DNA of 30,137 nucleotides. It comes from a virus. The stretch lies in the IMG/VR virus record IMGVR_UViG_3300035204_000098, positions 1 to 30,137 of that record. One strand, written 5' to 3'. Below the pieces are notes generated by a model. The model was given only the letters and a program-made list of their open reading frames with translations, did not search any database and had not been told where the DNA came from. Below, one piece after another: positions 16,801 to 24,516 of the stretch. The position numbers and the translations under genes were made by a program. Numbering within the stretch: the first letter of the stretch is position 1; every line of letters starts with the position of its first letter.

Positions 16801-19800
16801 GCTGGGGATGTTACGCCGGAAGAGTGGGCCAGAGTTGAGGGTTATGACGCTGCGGCTGCTGCTGAGAATTGGACTGAAGGTAAGAAGTTTAGTGAGCAGC
16901 GTCAGATTACTTATGAGTTGGTAGAAGATGCTCCTGCTGCTGCTGGTGCAGCACCGCCTGTTGTTAAAATTATTTCTGGTGGACAATCAGGTGTCGATAC
17001 CGCAGGGCTGCGTGTCGGACAGGAACTAGGTCTTGAAACTGGTGGGACTATGCCCGCCGGGTTCCGCCGATTCGATGATACGGGTACTAGAGAGACAAAT
17101 GATCCTGACTTCGGAGCGAAGTTCGGTATGGTCGAACATGAGAGCCGTGGTTGGGCGGGCCGTACAGGATCAAATGCTACTGAAGGTGACGGAACTATTT
17201 GGATTGGGCATACTGATAAGACTCCACATCCTGATAAGGCTGGTTTCATAGCGACACGCCGGGAAGTAAAGAAGGCCGGTAAGCCGTTTATTGTTAATCC
17301 GTCGAAGGAAGAGTTGTTGCAGTGGATGACGGATAACAATGTTCGGGTCTTGAATGTTGCGGGTCCGCGTACTCCTCAGGCGGGGGATGAGGCTGCGGAG
17401 TTTTTGAGGGATGCGTTGAGTCCTCCTGCTGCTGCTGATGTTGCTCCTACTGGTGCCGTTGTAACTAATGCCGCTGGTCAAACAATCGTCCACGGTCAAA
17501 GCAACCAGAATGTGATTCTGTCCAACTGGGCAGAGGCTCCGTTCACTTATAAGGGTGTCGAATTCCTTACTGCTGAGGGTGCCTATCATGCCCATAAGAC
17601 AGGCAGATTTGTAGCAGGGTTTGAGGAGGTAAGCGGTAAGAGGGCGTTAGAGAAGGCCAGAGAACAGGGTCTTGTTATCCCAAGAGAAATGAAAGAGATA
17701 GATGCCAATGTGGATATTATGCGTGAGATTCTTGAGGCTAAGTGGGAGCAGGTACCAAGGTTCAGGAATGCTTTGGCTGAATCTGGTGAGATTGTCCATC
17801 CGGTAGGGGATTCGTTTTGGAGGGAGAAGTTTCCTGAACTGTTGACAGAGTTGCGTGACCGTAAGGGTGTACCTACTCCTACGGATGCTGTTCCCCCGAC
17901 CGGTGCCGTCCCCCCTGCCGGTGCTATCCCACCAGCCGACATACCCCGAACTGATATCGACCGGCAGGTCGCAGCGATGCTTTCCAACGGTGTCGATCCC
18001 GCATACCTAACAGACGACTTTGGTTTGATCGTAGAGCGTGCCCGACAGGCGCTCATATCAGAACAGGCAACCCCGGAACAGCAGTCGATGGCGCACAGTA
18101 TGGCCCGCGCTCATATAGGTACAGATCGTCTAGCACCAGAACTTACACATCCTATCCCTGATGACATGCTCCGTTATTACGTTCCGATGATTCCTATTGA
18201 ATTGGCAGAAGATGTTACTGAAGTAATAATGCCGATTACGAACAAGTATGCAGATCAGGCAACAGAGTTTCGTGATTTCTTCTTAAGGTCGTTGCAGGAC
18301 AAACTAGACCGGTTGGGTGTTACGGGACCGGCAGCGGAGCATGCTCGTCTGTTGTTGAATCCTGCTGCGACTATCCCGAATGTAGGCGGGACAGCGACTT
18401 CGTATATGCAACTTGCAGCCCATTGGGCTAGTGCACAGGTAAGCCATTTCCCATTGGTTACAGGGTCTACTGATGGTCGTGTAGCCCATGCGATTGGTGA
18501 GGCGTTGATTGAGACAGTGGCCCGTCAGCGTGGTGTATCTCGTGAATCGCTTGGTTTGAGCCGGTTGAGGACACGCGATGTCAGCGGTGATGAGTTCTTT
18601 AACAGTCGTGGCGGTGTCGCCAATATGGATGAAACAACAAGAGGCAACATAGCAGGGCCAAGTAATAACGGTGTGTTGACGGATGATCGTGACACATTCG
18701 GTGCGATCTATTACGGCTATGGGCCACAGGGGCTAGCACCGGCAGCAGCGTTTGGTGAGGGCGGGCTGAAGAACAATACGGTGTTCGGTATTGGCGCTCA
18801 TACTCTTGCATACCCTGCTGATTGGAAAGAGGTTCCGATGGCTAGTGGTAAGCCGGTACAAAAGCGGCTGTCTATTTATAAGCATCGTGCGGGCGAACGT
18901 CCTAATGCGGTTGTTCGTGAAGGCACAGAGATTGAGACTAGTTGGTATAACGATGATGAGTGGGAGTTGGTTACGGAGCAGTTCGCCACGGGTGACGATC
19001 TCTTTGATTTCATTGAAGAAATGGGGCATATCAATGGAACGGAGATGTTGCATTGGTTGACAAATGTATCGCGTGGCGGAGAGCCGGAAGCGTTCGGGCC
19101 GTGGCTAATGGAAATATTGAGGGACGACAAGATTAGCCTAGAGAATGTTATTAATCATACGGGGGGGGCTAATTGGTGGTCTAAGGCACCTAAGCAGATG
19201 ACAGGGTATTCGTCTGCTGTGGCGGAGCCTAGCGGTGCGTGGATGAACCTTGTTCGGAATTGGTTTGATGGGATTGTGAACCCGATGATCGGGGGGATGG
19301 TCCGTGAGCCTTTGTTCCTGCATTATCTGGTGAAGGCTTGGAAGCAGACGAAAGATATCAGGCAGATGCACTGGCATAAGCCTGCGGCTGTTGAGCGGAT
19401 CAAGCATCTGGGTAGGTTGGATGAAGATGGACAGTTCGTTATAGATGAGTTGAAGACTTTCTTGTCGCATGACTGGCCGATGGCAGGGTTGGATCCCGAC
19501 ACACCGATATCAAGATTCGCTTTCGCTGTTGACAATCAGGATCCTTATCGGGCGAAGGAAACGATCAAGGATCTGTTGGCAATGAAGAACGATCCTGAGT
19601 TGGGTACTATTGCTTTGTCTAAACCACAGAGAGAATTTTATAGTGCTCTCGCTAAGTTGGACGATAAGGGATTTGAAGCCTTCTTTAAATGGGCTAAGGG
19701 GCGTCGGGCAGCGGACGATCTGCATCTTGATGCTGCACTCAAGCGGGCTATGACATTGACTAGCGCGTTTATCGATGACCATCGTATCCGGTCACAGTTC

Positions 19801-21444
19801 CAAACTATGGTCCGAACGGCTGTTCCCTTCTGGTTCGCAGAGGACCAGTTCCTACGCCGTCTTGGGCGGGGTATGGCCCATAATCCGTTGATGATGCGCC
19901 GTCTGAATCTCACAATGAATTCGGCAGAACACATGGGGTTTGTGCAGGAGGATGCTAACGGTACGCAGTGGTTGTTGATTCCCGGTAATGAGATGTTGAC
20001 AAACCATATGGTAGAGATCGCAAACGATTTCCCGATTGTCGGCAAGTTCCTTGGTGGCCCGTTGGGTGGGTTGTCTCGGGCGTTGATGGCGCCGAAGGCT
20101 ATGAATATCCATGTCATTCCGGGTTACGACTTGGAGACAATGGGGCAGATGGGTCTTGGTCCGATCTTGTCGGTACCGATCAACGCGATTGGTAATAGGG
20201 ATGCGTCGATCAGGCCGATGTTTGAAAAGAATATGGTTGGTGGACGTTGGACACCGGATTCGACTTTGCATCAGTTCTGGACTTCGGCTGTTCCGTCGAT
20301 CATTGTGAAGCCAACTGTTGCGATGTTTGCCCAGTTGGGTATGGAACCGGATCGTGTTATCAAGGCTCAGAGTGATGTGATTAAGTCGATGGCGCTTCGT
20401 GGCGACCTGCCGACAGAGGAAGAGATCGCACAGCAGGCTAATCCTGAGTTGTTTATGGAAGAATTGATGGAGCAGATCGCGCAGGAAGCACGGCATTATC
20501 TGTGGTTCCAGACGTTCACATGGTGGCTTGGACCCGGTACTGGTAAGGACACGAACCTTATCCAGTCTAAGGGCTGGGAGTGGAACGAAGAATTTTACGA
20601 GTTGTTGAGTTCAGGTATCAGTTGGGAAGAGGCATACCGTACGTGGGTAGACAAGATCAAGGCTGAAGAAGGGGTGTTTGATCCGTATCAGTATTCGCCG
20701 TTCATGGTTGCGAAGACGGACAAGGTGCCGTTTGCTGTGATGGAGAGTACCCAGATTGCGAATAAATGGATTGTAGGCAATGAGCCGTTCCTTAGTACCT
20801 ATAAGTATGCGGGTGCGTTCTTTATGCCCCGTACGTTCGGGGAGGATGTCGTAGACGAATATTCTGCTGAGGCTCATAGTCGGCAGTTGGCGCTTGGGTT
20901 GCGTCATGGGGTCGCACCAAGAGGAATCTTGGAGAACATATATGCAGACGCGGCACAACATAAGTATTTCAAAGTACGCAGCAAGTATCTGACAGATTTG
21001 TTTACCGCTAAGGCAAACAATCAGCCTACAGAACTTATTGAGAAGCAGTGGGACATGGATCAGGAAATGTTCTTGGTTAGTAATCCCATATTTATGAAGC
21101 AGTTCCAGAGTGGTGAGGCTCGTGAACGGCGTGCTAGGACTCTGGAAGAGTTGAAGGTTCTTGTCGCTAACCCGGAACTTGTGCCGGATGGCCCGTATAA
21201 GGCTGAGATTCTGTTGATGGCGACGATGATGACCGGGTTTGTTGAGGGTATCCGTAGGTTGGAAGGTGCGACTGGTAGGTCAGCGCAGCAGCAGCGGGAT
21301 CAGTTGCGGATAGGTGCGTTTGAAACGCTTACAGATTATGTGTATGGCCGACCGTATTTAAACGAACTATATTATAGTGTATTCTTGCCTACGTTGGGCG
21401 ATACTTGGATCGCCAAGTTCAATGCTGGATTGATTGAGGTCTAA
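10840..21444 (+). CDS. Giant polyvalent virion protein (SLOG, ASCH, SLOG, NADAR)
   Basis: The product has 3534 residues from the ATG at 10840 (MARWRPRAQQQQ); the frame is open 17 codons further upstream. The long N-terminal third (1-1380) and C-terminal third (about 2376-3534) are helical and of phage internal-protein character. The middle holds a YspA/DUF2493-type SLOG (1383-1510; GGADGVDR 1425-1432, GHIRNRRM 1470-1477). An unassigned stretch (1511-1900) comes next. An ASCH domain follows (1911-2029; GERTATTR 1942-1949), then a YpsA/MoCo-carrier SLOG (2041-2194; SGGQSGVD 2046-2053). Last is a NADAR domain (2217-2342; LSNWAEAPFTYKG 2227-2239, AEGAYHAHK 2245-2253). Ala/Pro linkers separate the last three and end in PPTGAVPPAGAIPPAD. 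NADAR enzymes remove ADP-ribose from guanine and SLOG domains bind or process nucleotides. Sitting between portal and capsid genes, it is probably packaged and ejected to counter host defence. That role is inference; the domain calls are by motif. Confidence 0.85.
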   Translation: MARWRPRAQQQQFYNNNDIEDLNSEYYGRRTGLLMDSGAGRWFQADSAGLVGLAQSTLSDDDMLETLLIADGQVRLNELRSRFESLPPQMQKPEFEMLPTTTRKLLTAAGYSPEEEQQKGLLHRITSWDIPLLPEEWLVDKGVIGSSALGAGLGVVAMPFRGVGFFLGKGASGAWEGLMKFNRFARHTGRSYAYIEEGDDNTAFLSAKRWYQAWNRTQIEEDSFTDKSIRQSIELIGSQNTEALRQYMSDPKGLYEYFLNQGESAGQSEEQVRQKYYEFEQRLTRPDFRAAMETLDGARLDGFNYSIRLYNRHNFGLPEVDRDSWAGKTVGMTGSLAQEILLDPLTWVGGFYTKVINRARAGLRGGSNRQALDMFKAVTLIEREAKGRAAFAQGMSQHADQVAAWLNERRGINLKNLGLLNMNLRAQGRAQNRMIDRINRAFREINEIQDEVAALRIELGDAAPRKWELEALAMKNLGMDRSPLTALSRDFPSLDPIIEDMRRWHARQRGTVIIKTRAKRDPVRITEDIPAGQGIPKEKLVDADRVEFKHLWDDDLVSGDVFIGPDGIDFVYHKGMDNPFRAKDTDNMVMADLSTFDGYWNFLGSTSGQLGLATRAGGVNPEAMWLPRISAFGAGWVKGKKYMREVLDFALPQHALEADLAQMFSTFLTKQTSYVIDRVADDISEGVIKLSEGAQVDKQTIQKIYNEPNPQNKLALGKQAGLGTADVMLIEKHLTDVLPDAKRLILEDGDLSTMLNWYQDAGFKFDEAARAEGKLQIRRQAMAVPFSGAGRAARNYYRNQMHPIGSMNAEISRLHHVKAITESMAVAAAYYPAKWAEKLTTFTPRTKYMDITDKDTAIREFKALVDMGSLAHMPRTQIDRYLSVFIAGDEAQRWVVQTQFLMDFLGRSGALIHGGEQMQEYVSRFIRHAGAHYSMTNADSVGLYGVTMKRAIMGSAHHESQLSALNVIPDYAQLAVLSKHLSFYRKIGWGTPLSWIDKQFARYWRPAVLLRLGYVARNGGEELFSWWLREGPKHYFHQKLAKAASDTKVVYDEYGRKIVKDIHKLVDDPKLNEQLHQSIIWKPMVGVQRAMNEVLGVGDMAITTKALKQAVEQNKMRWSFMSADEQEELFMAARNEILIATQRRPLGIVGRGLMELGQLASQKTAHFFQKQAAWTRRHGGGIPTRQQMAERVLGYKRGKFVIDPDHELRIELAGMMMTKPTILDQQMKTILGAYDVYTNFDKNGLQSLMKSQGVGNTVPDLMKLPMDYTASEMSFIENIGDENNMDKAIAIAQMLGHIKDSEPLKAYARVLQHHVPAVVERSAMVTAERLLDLLNDYEKREFVGYAGRPAHTLPGSPGEPVTFGPTGVTELPITTAYLSEEAEPVIVVVSGLRSRGLDRHTQIQLQTRIRSSLESLPDGSTVRVGGADGVDRWAEDIAEELVAAGKDLTIERYYVPGEGKESWRATRGAGHIRNRRMLEGRMADPGTGAEVARNPKADALWAFHMGEGARVQPSEATMAIGGLTGRGLKRLTEGGGTRIAVPLTDIAKRLNLVEGEGVARLPVRGETIALRVNVGKQTDYVADPTSPAGATTVAGMDEGLDPFIGPGYVTRQTAGFSEGNVVVVEVKSVQVISPGDELFDAIDPADFVFSDKGSDILIALEQRTIGSGQQGYTNIGNLGPGRQFEWRTSDPHSRKNVPVNKIPREDADAVVLIHVEEVAPDVKSAVSTDPAMGRGTAGAMREAMHRDIKIDNQATFGNPGIIPEGVKQRGHYERARNELVDAGHDVKEGVEGDQTVLRAYKKGTARGEQYVAAEPAVEPKSATQTVLMLLDKQAPRAKARLREGFLHGDAAWNDAVDDVLDMVPAHTRHIWEDLLRPPESGRPTPSATTGVDPFATPPAGAAPAAVTPKKHLAMKYKYGEEGALPAAAGITSTNTFDAINAGERTATTRTIRSGQLEDVEVGDIIGFTSGDATKPVPIHVRVTEKRLAGDVTPEEWARVEGYDAAAAAENWTEGKKFSEQRQITYELVEDAPAAAGAAPPVVKIISGGQSGVDTAGLRVGQELGLETGGTMPAGFRRFDDTGTRETNDPDFGAKFGMVEHESRGWAGRTGSNATEGDGTIWIGHTDKTPHPDKAGFIATRREVKKAGKPFIVNPSKEELLQWMTDNNVRVLNVAGPRTPQAGDEAAEFLRDALSPPAAADVAPTGAVVTNAAGQTIVHGQSNQNVILSNWAEAPFTYKGVEFLTAEGAYHAHKTGRFVAGFEEVSGKRALEKAREQGLVIPREMKEIDANVDIMREILEAKWEQVPRFRNALAESGEIVHPVGDSFWREKFPELLTELRDRKGVPTPTDAVPPTGAVPPAGAIPPADIPRTDIDRQVAAMLSNGVDPAYLTDDFGLIVERARQALISEQATPEQQSMAHSMARAHIGTDRLAPELTHPIPDDMLRYYVPMIPIELAEDVTEVIMPITNKYADQATEFRDFFLRSLQDKLDRLGVTGPAAEHARLLLNPAATIPNVGGTATSYMQLAAHWASAQVSHFPLVTGSTDGRVAHAIGEALIETVARQRGVSRESLGLSRLRTRDVSGDEFFNSRGGVANMDETTRGNIAGPSNNGVLTDDRDTFGAIYYGYGPQGLAPAAAFGEGGLKNNTVFGIGAHTLAYPADWKEVPMASGKPVQKRLSIYKHRAGERPNAVVREGTEIETSWYNDDEWELVTEQFATGDDLFDFIEEMGHINGTEMLHWLTNVSRGGEPEAFGPWLMEILRDDKISLENVINHTGGANWWSKAPKQMTGYSSAVAEPSGAWMNLVRNWFDGIVNPMIGGMVREPLFLHYLVKAWKQTKDIRQMHWHKPAAVERIKHLGRLDEDGQFVIDELKTFLSHDWPMAGLDPDTPISRFAFAVDNQDPYRAKETIKDLLAMKNDPELGTIALSKPQREFYSALAKLDDKGFEAFFKWAKGRRAADDLHLDAALKRAMTLTSAFIDDHRIRSQFQTMVRTAVPFWFAEDQFLRRLGRGMAHNPLMMRRLNLTMNSAEHMGFVQEDANGTQWLLIPGNEMLTNHMVEIANDFPIVGKFLGGPLGGLSRALMAPKAMNIHVIPGYDLETMGQMGLGPILSVPINAIGNRDASIRPMFEKNMVGGRWTPDSTLHQFWTSAVPSIIVKPTVAMFAQLGMEPDRVIKAQSDVIKSMALRGDLPTEEEIAQQANPELFMEELMEQIAQEARHYLWFQTFTWWLGPGTGKDTNLIQSKGWEWNEEFYELLSSGISWEEAYRTWVDKIKAEEGVFDPYQYSPFMVAKTDKVPFAVMESTQIANKWIVGNEPFLSTYKYAGAFFMPRTFGEDVVDEYSAEAHSRQLALGLRHGVAPRGILENIYADAAQHKYFKVRSKYLTDLFTAKANNQPTELIEKQWDMDQEMFLVSNPIFMKQFQSGEARERRARTLEELKVLVANPELVPDGPYKAEILLMATMMTGFVEGIRRLEGATGRSAQQQRDQLRIGAFETLTDYVYGRPYLNELYYSVFLPTLGDTWIAKFNAGLIEV

Positions 21445-21445
21445 G

Positions 21446-23908
21446 GTGGCTGAGACAGATAGCCCTGAATTTATTGAGGCTGTTGAACAGTTCTTTGCGT
21501 CTGAGTTCAATATCACTGTCGATCTTGGTCAGATGTCGTTTGAAGAGCAGGAAGAGTGGTTGGATTCTCAGTCTCAACGGGTGCAGGATGCCTTTGAAAC
21601 TTTTGTGTCTTTGCCGACTGAGGAAGAACTTTCTGATTTGGGTGATGCTCCTCATCCGGGCATGTTGGCGTTTGAGGCAGCGATGGCAGTACCCGGTTTC
21701 CGTACTGCACGGACTGGGATAGGGCTTGCGGCCCGTGCTGGACGGGCGGCTCTTGGTCGGCTTGGGGCTGCAAGATCGGTAGGGTCGCGTGCGATAACAG
21801 CGACACCGGGGCTGCGTCGGATACTGCCTGCTAACCGGTTGCAGCGCACTGTCCGGTATGACGCTAACTTCAAGCCGACGGGTGGAAGCATCACTGATCC
21901 TTTAGGGATTAAACCTTCAGGCACTATGACCCGGCGCGCCCAAGAGAGAGCAGCAGCCCGGATGCGAATCCGAGAGCAGCCGGGTAGGGCACGGGTTGGG
22001 GGTGGGGTTGGAGTACCGATGGTGCATGGTCGCTTTTCGCGTTCTGCGGAACTTGGGATGTTCGGTGCGGCTAATGCGTTACTTGCTTTAGGGGGTATCC
22101 ATCCAGATGTTATTCCTGATTGGATGCAAGGGGAAGAGGACGCACCTGAAGAGACTACTGAAGAACCCATGTTCACGGACGCAGAAGGGACTGCTGCGAC
22201 TGACGAGGATATGAATCGTTTCTATTGGGATGGGCATACGATGGAATCCGCTGGTGATAAGTGGGTTAATTTTATGCTTGGTAACGGTGCTGGTGTTATT
22301 GATTGGGATAGTTATGCAAGTCTCCAAGATTTCATTGCACGAACACCGTCAGTAAATCAAATAAATCTTCGTAGTGAGGACGGTCAGGCACAACTGGCTG
22401 AACTTCTTATTGCAAATTGGGATCAGGTACCGGCCTTTAAGGAGCAGATGGCGGAGGCTGCATTCCGTCGCATGAATCTGGATACAGGGTTCACACCGTA
22501 TGAGATCGGTGGTACGAACGAACCGGCTACACCTGAGGAAATGGATGTTATCAAAAGTCTGCTACATGACACGAACAGGTGGGGTGTGACTCTTCCTGAA
22601 GGTGCAGAATACATATTCGCTGGCTTTATCGGTGAAGAAGCCGCTCGTTACGCAAACGAATACTCGCGCACAACCCCGCACATGATGCAATGGGGGACAG
22701 CAGATGATGATATGACGTTTAGTATCGGTGGTTTTAATGAACTGTCGTATGACGGGACACCGGGTGGATCGATACATACGTTGCGGGATGCCTTTTCAGG
22801 AGATCCGAATATAGTCTTTGGTCCGAATTTTGTCACACCGTATCTGCGAGATTTGGAATCTAGGACTAAGCAGCCGGGTCAGGGTTCTCCGATTATCGCT
22901 CAGATCCAGCAGACTTTGTATTCAATGGGTTACATGCGTGATGAACAGGGCTATGGTATTGCCCCTGCTCAGTGGGGTTATCTTGATGACGCCACGATTG
23001 AGGGTATGAAGTCTCTTCAGTGGAACATGATAGAGAACTATACCGTTGCAAGCGATATGGGTATGAATACGGATATGCATTTGCTGTACCGGGAACTGGC
23101 GAATGAATCTATTCGTGAAATACAGAGCATGTCGCGTGTTGATGATAGTAAGCAACGGGAGACTCAAGTACGAAATGATGTTATTAACGAAGCCAGAACT
23201 GGAATCGTGCAAGCGTTAGCGGATCGTGGTGTTTCAATAAAGTCCGGCAGCGATGTCTATTTGGATGCCGTAAATGAAGTTATGGATAATCTAACCAGTG
23301 CAGAGCAAGAGGTATTGACGGGTGAGGGTGGTGATGCTGGGGATGTGACTGCTGCGGAACAGGTTCTAAAGGAGTTCTACGGCGGGTCGGATGACTGGGC
23401 TGACCATATTGAGTTCGGTCATACTACAAATGATAGCAATATGTTTATCAACTATGCACAGAAGGTTGGTGCTATCAGCGATCAGGAAATGAACGACCTT
23501 CGGGATTATACGTATTCGCCGGACCATATGGCACGGTTGCGTGCCCGTCACGGCAAGGACGTAGCGGTTGCGAACTTCTTGATGGACTTTGAAGGTAAGC
23601 CGATGTCTGGTATGTCACGGGACGATGTTCATAATGCTCTTGTGGTGTATGCGAATACTATCGGTCAGGGGTATGCAGGTCGTAACGGGTTTGATCCGGC
23701 GACGTTGCGGGATATGGCTGATAGGGCTTATAGCAATCTGTCGTTTGAGCCAGCAGCAGGAGTGGAACAGTTGTTGGATAAGCAGGAAGATCGTGTTGCG
23801 AAGAGTATGAAGATCAGTGAGCGTGGCAGAGGGCAGATGAATTACAGTAGGTTGCTTGATGTGATTGATAGTGTCGGCGCTCCGCGTACTAATCGAGCGA
23901 GGTTCTAA
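21446..23908 (+). CDS. Large probable internal virion protein
   Basis: The product has 820 residues from the GTG at 21446. GAGG at 21436-21439 lies six bases before it; a TTG at 21434 would overlap the giant gene. Residues about 70-125 are rich in Ala, Gly and Arg and could form an amphipathic, membrane-active helix (GLAARAGRAALGRLGAARS). Residues about 481-527 resemble a peptidoglycan-binding repeat: IIAQIQQTLYSMGYM, a Gly-containing turn and DDATIEGMKSLQ. The remainder is acidic and helical with no motif I know. Following the giant gene, it may be a second ejected protein or wall-contacting component. The function is uncertain. Confidence 0.65.
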   Translation: MAETDSPEFIEAVEQFFASEFNITVDLGQMSFEEQEEWLDSQSQRVQDAFETFVSLPTEEELSDLGDAPHPGMLAFEAAMAVPGFRTARTGIGLAARAGRAALGRLGAARSVGSRAITATPGLRRILPANRLQRTVRYDANFKPTGGSITDPLGIKPSGTMTRRAQERAAARMRIREQPGRARVGGGVGVPMVHGRFSRSAELGMFGAANALLALGGIHPDVIPDWMQGEEDAPEETTEEPMFTDAEGTAATDEDMNRFYWDGHTMESAGDKWVNFMLGNGAGVIDWDSYASLQDFIARTPSVNQINLRSEDGQAQLAELLIANWDQVPAFKEQMAEAAFRRMNLDTGFTPYEIGGTNEPATPEEMDVIKSLLHDTNRWGVTLPEGAEYIFAGFIGEEAARYANEYSRTTPHMMQWGTADDDMTFSIGGFNELSYDGTPGGSIHTLRDAFSGDPNIVFGPNFVTPYLRDLESRTKQPGQGSPIIAQIQQTLYSMGYMRDEQGYGIAPAQWGYLDDATIEGMKSLQWNMIENYTVASDMGMNTDMHLLYRELANESIREIQSMSRVDDSKQRETQVRNDVINEARTGIVQALADRGVSIKSGSDVYLDAVNEVMDNLTSAEQEVLTGEGGDAGDVTAAEQVLKEFYGGSDDWADHIEFGHTTNDSNMFINYAQKVGAISDQEMNDLRDYTYSPDHMARLRARHGKDVAVANFLMDFEGKPMSGMSRDDVHNALVVYANTIGQGYAGRNGFDPATLRDMADRAYSNLSFEPAAGVEQLLDKQEDRVAKSMKISERGRGQMNYSRLLDVIDSVGAPRTNRARF

Positions 23909-24516
23909 TGGGTTATATGCCTCATGGTGTCCCAGATCCGCCTATGATAGATGCAGATGAATCAGAATTCGCTGATTCTATAGAGGGGCTGGACACTAAA
24001 TACCCAGAAGGGGTTCCTGACGTACCTGAATCAGAGTTTGCTGATTCTATAGAGGGGCTGGATACTCCTGTTTTGGAGGATCAGTGGGATCTCAATTTGG
24101 ATGAGGTGTGGAACGAGAAGTTCTTGCGGTTTGTTGAAGCCAGTCGCGGAAAGATCAAACCGAGGGTAGGTATGGGTCGGGTTGGTGCTGATGTGTACCC
24201 GGACTGGATTCGTAGGATCGGTATTATGGATCGTGGCTTGGCTGATGCTATGGGGACGTTGCGTGATACTCCGTTCACGCGAGGGTTTGCTGCGATTCTT
24301 GAGTATACGGATGGTGGTGTGTGGGCGAAGGAGAATTCTCGCCGGTATGGTGTCCATTTGAACCCGAAGTTTCCTGAGTTGGCGGAGCCGGTGGGTAGGT
24401 TGCGGCGTCGTCCGCGACATGCGCCTTTGAATCGTTTTAATAAGGCTGATATAGCGGATCGGTTGTTTGAGATTGCTGAGGGGTCGATGCATTACGGCCA
24501 TCGGGAGGCCGAGTAA
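23908..24516 (+). CDS. Hypothetical protein with 13-residue repeat
   Basis: The product has 202 residues. ESEFADSIEGLDT occurs twice in the acidic N-terminus (18-30 and 41-53). The rest contains DVYPDWIRRIGIMDRGLADA and a basic C-terminal part (PVGRLRRRPRHAPLNRF). I recognise no domain. Its start shares one base with the stop of the preceding gene and its own TAA overlaps the next ATG, placing it in the internal-protein block. The repeated acidic peptide could be a docking motif for a virion partner, which is a guess. Confidence 0.6.
   Translation: MGYMPHGVPDPPMIDADESEFADSIEGLDTKYPEGVPDVPESEFADSIEGLDTPVLEDQWDLNLDEVWNEKFLRFVEASRGKIKPRVGMGRVGADVYPDWIRRIGIMDRGLADAMGTLRDTPFTRGFAAILEYTDGGVWAKENSRRYGVHLNPKFPELAEPVGRLRRRPRHAPLNRFNKADIADRLFEIAEGSMHYGHREAE
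23959..24066 (+). repeat. 39-base in-frame direct repeat
   Basis: Copies lie at 23959-23997 and 24028-24066, 69 bases apart. They differ at only a few silent positions (for example GAATTC versus GAGTTT), and the encoded 13 residues are identical. Silent drift with a fixed peptide suggests the peptide itself is selected. Confidence 0.8.

Noticed and set aside
10840-21444. Identification as an N4-like virion RNA polymerase because of the roughly 3500-residue length
   Set aside because: I see no polymerase motifs of that family, and the recognisable domains are SLOG, ASCH and NADAR; length alone is not evidence.
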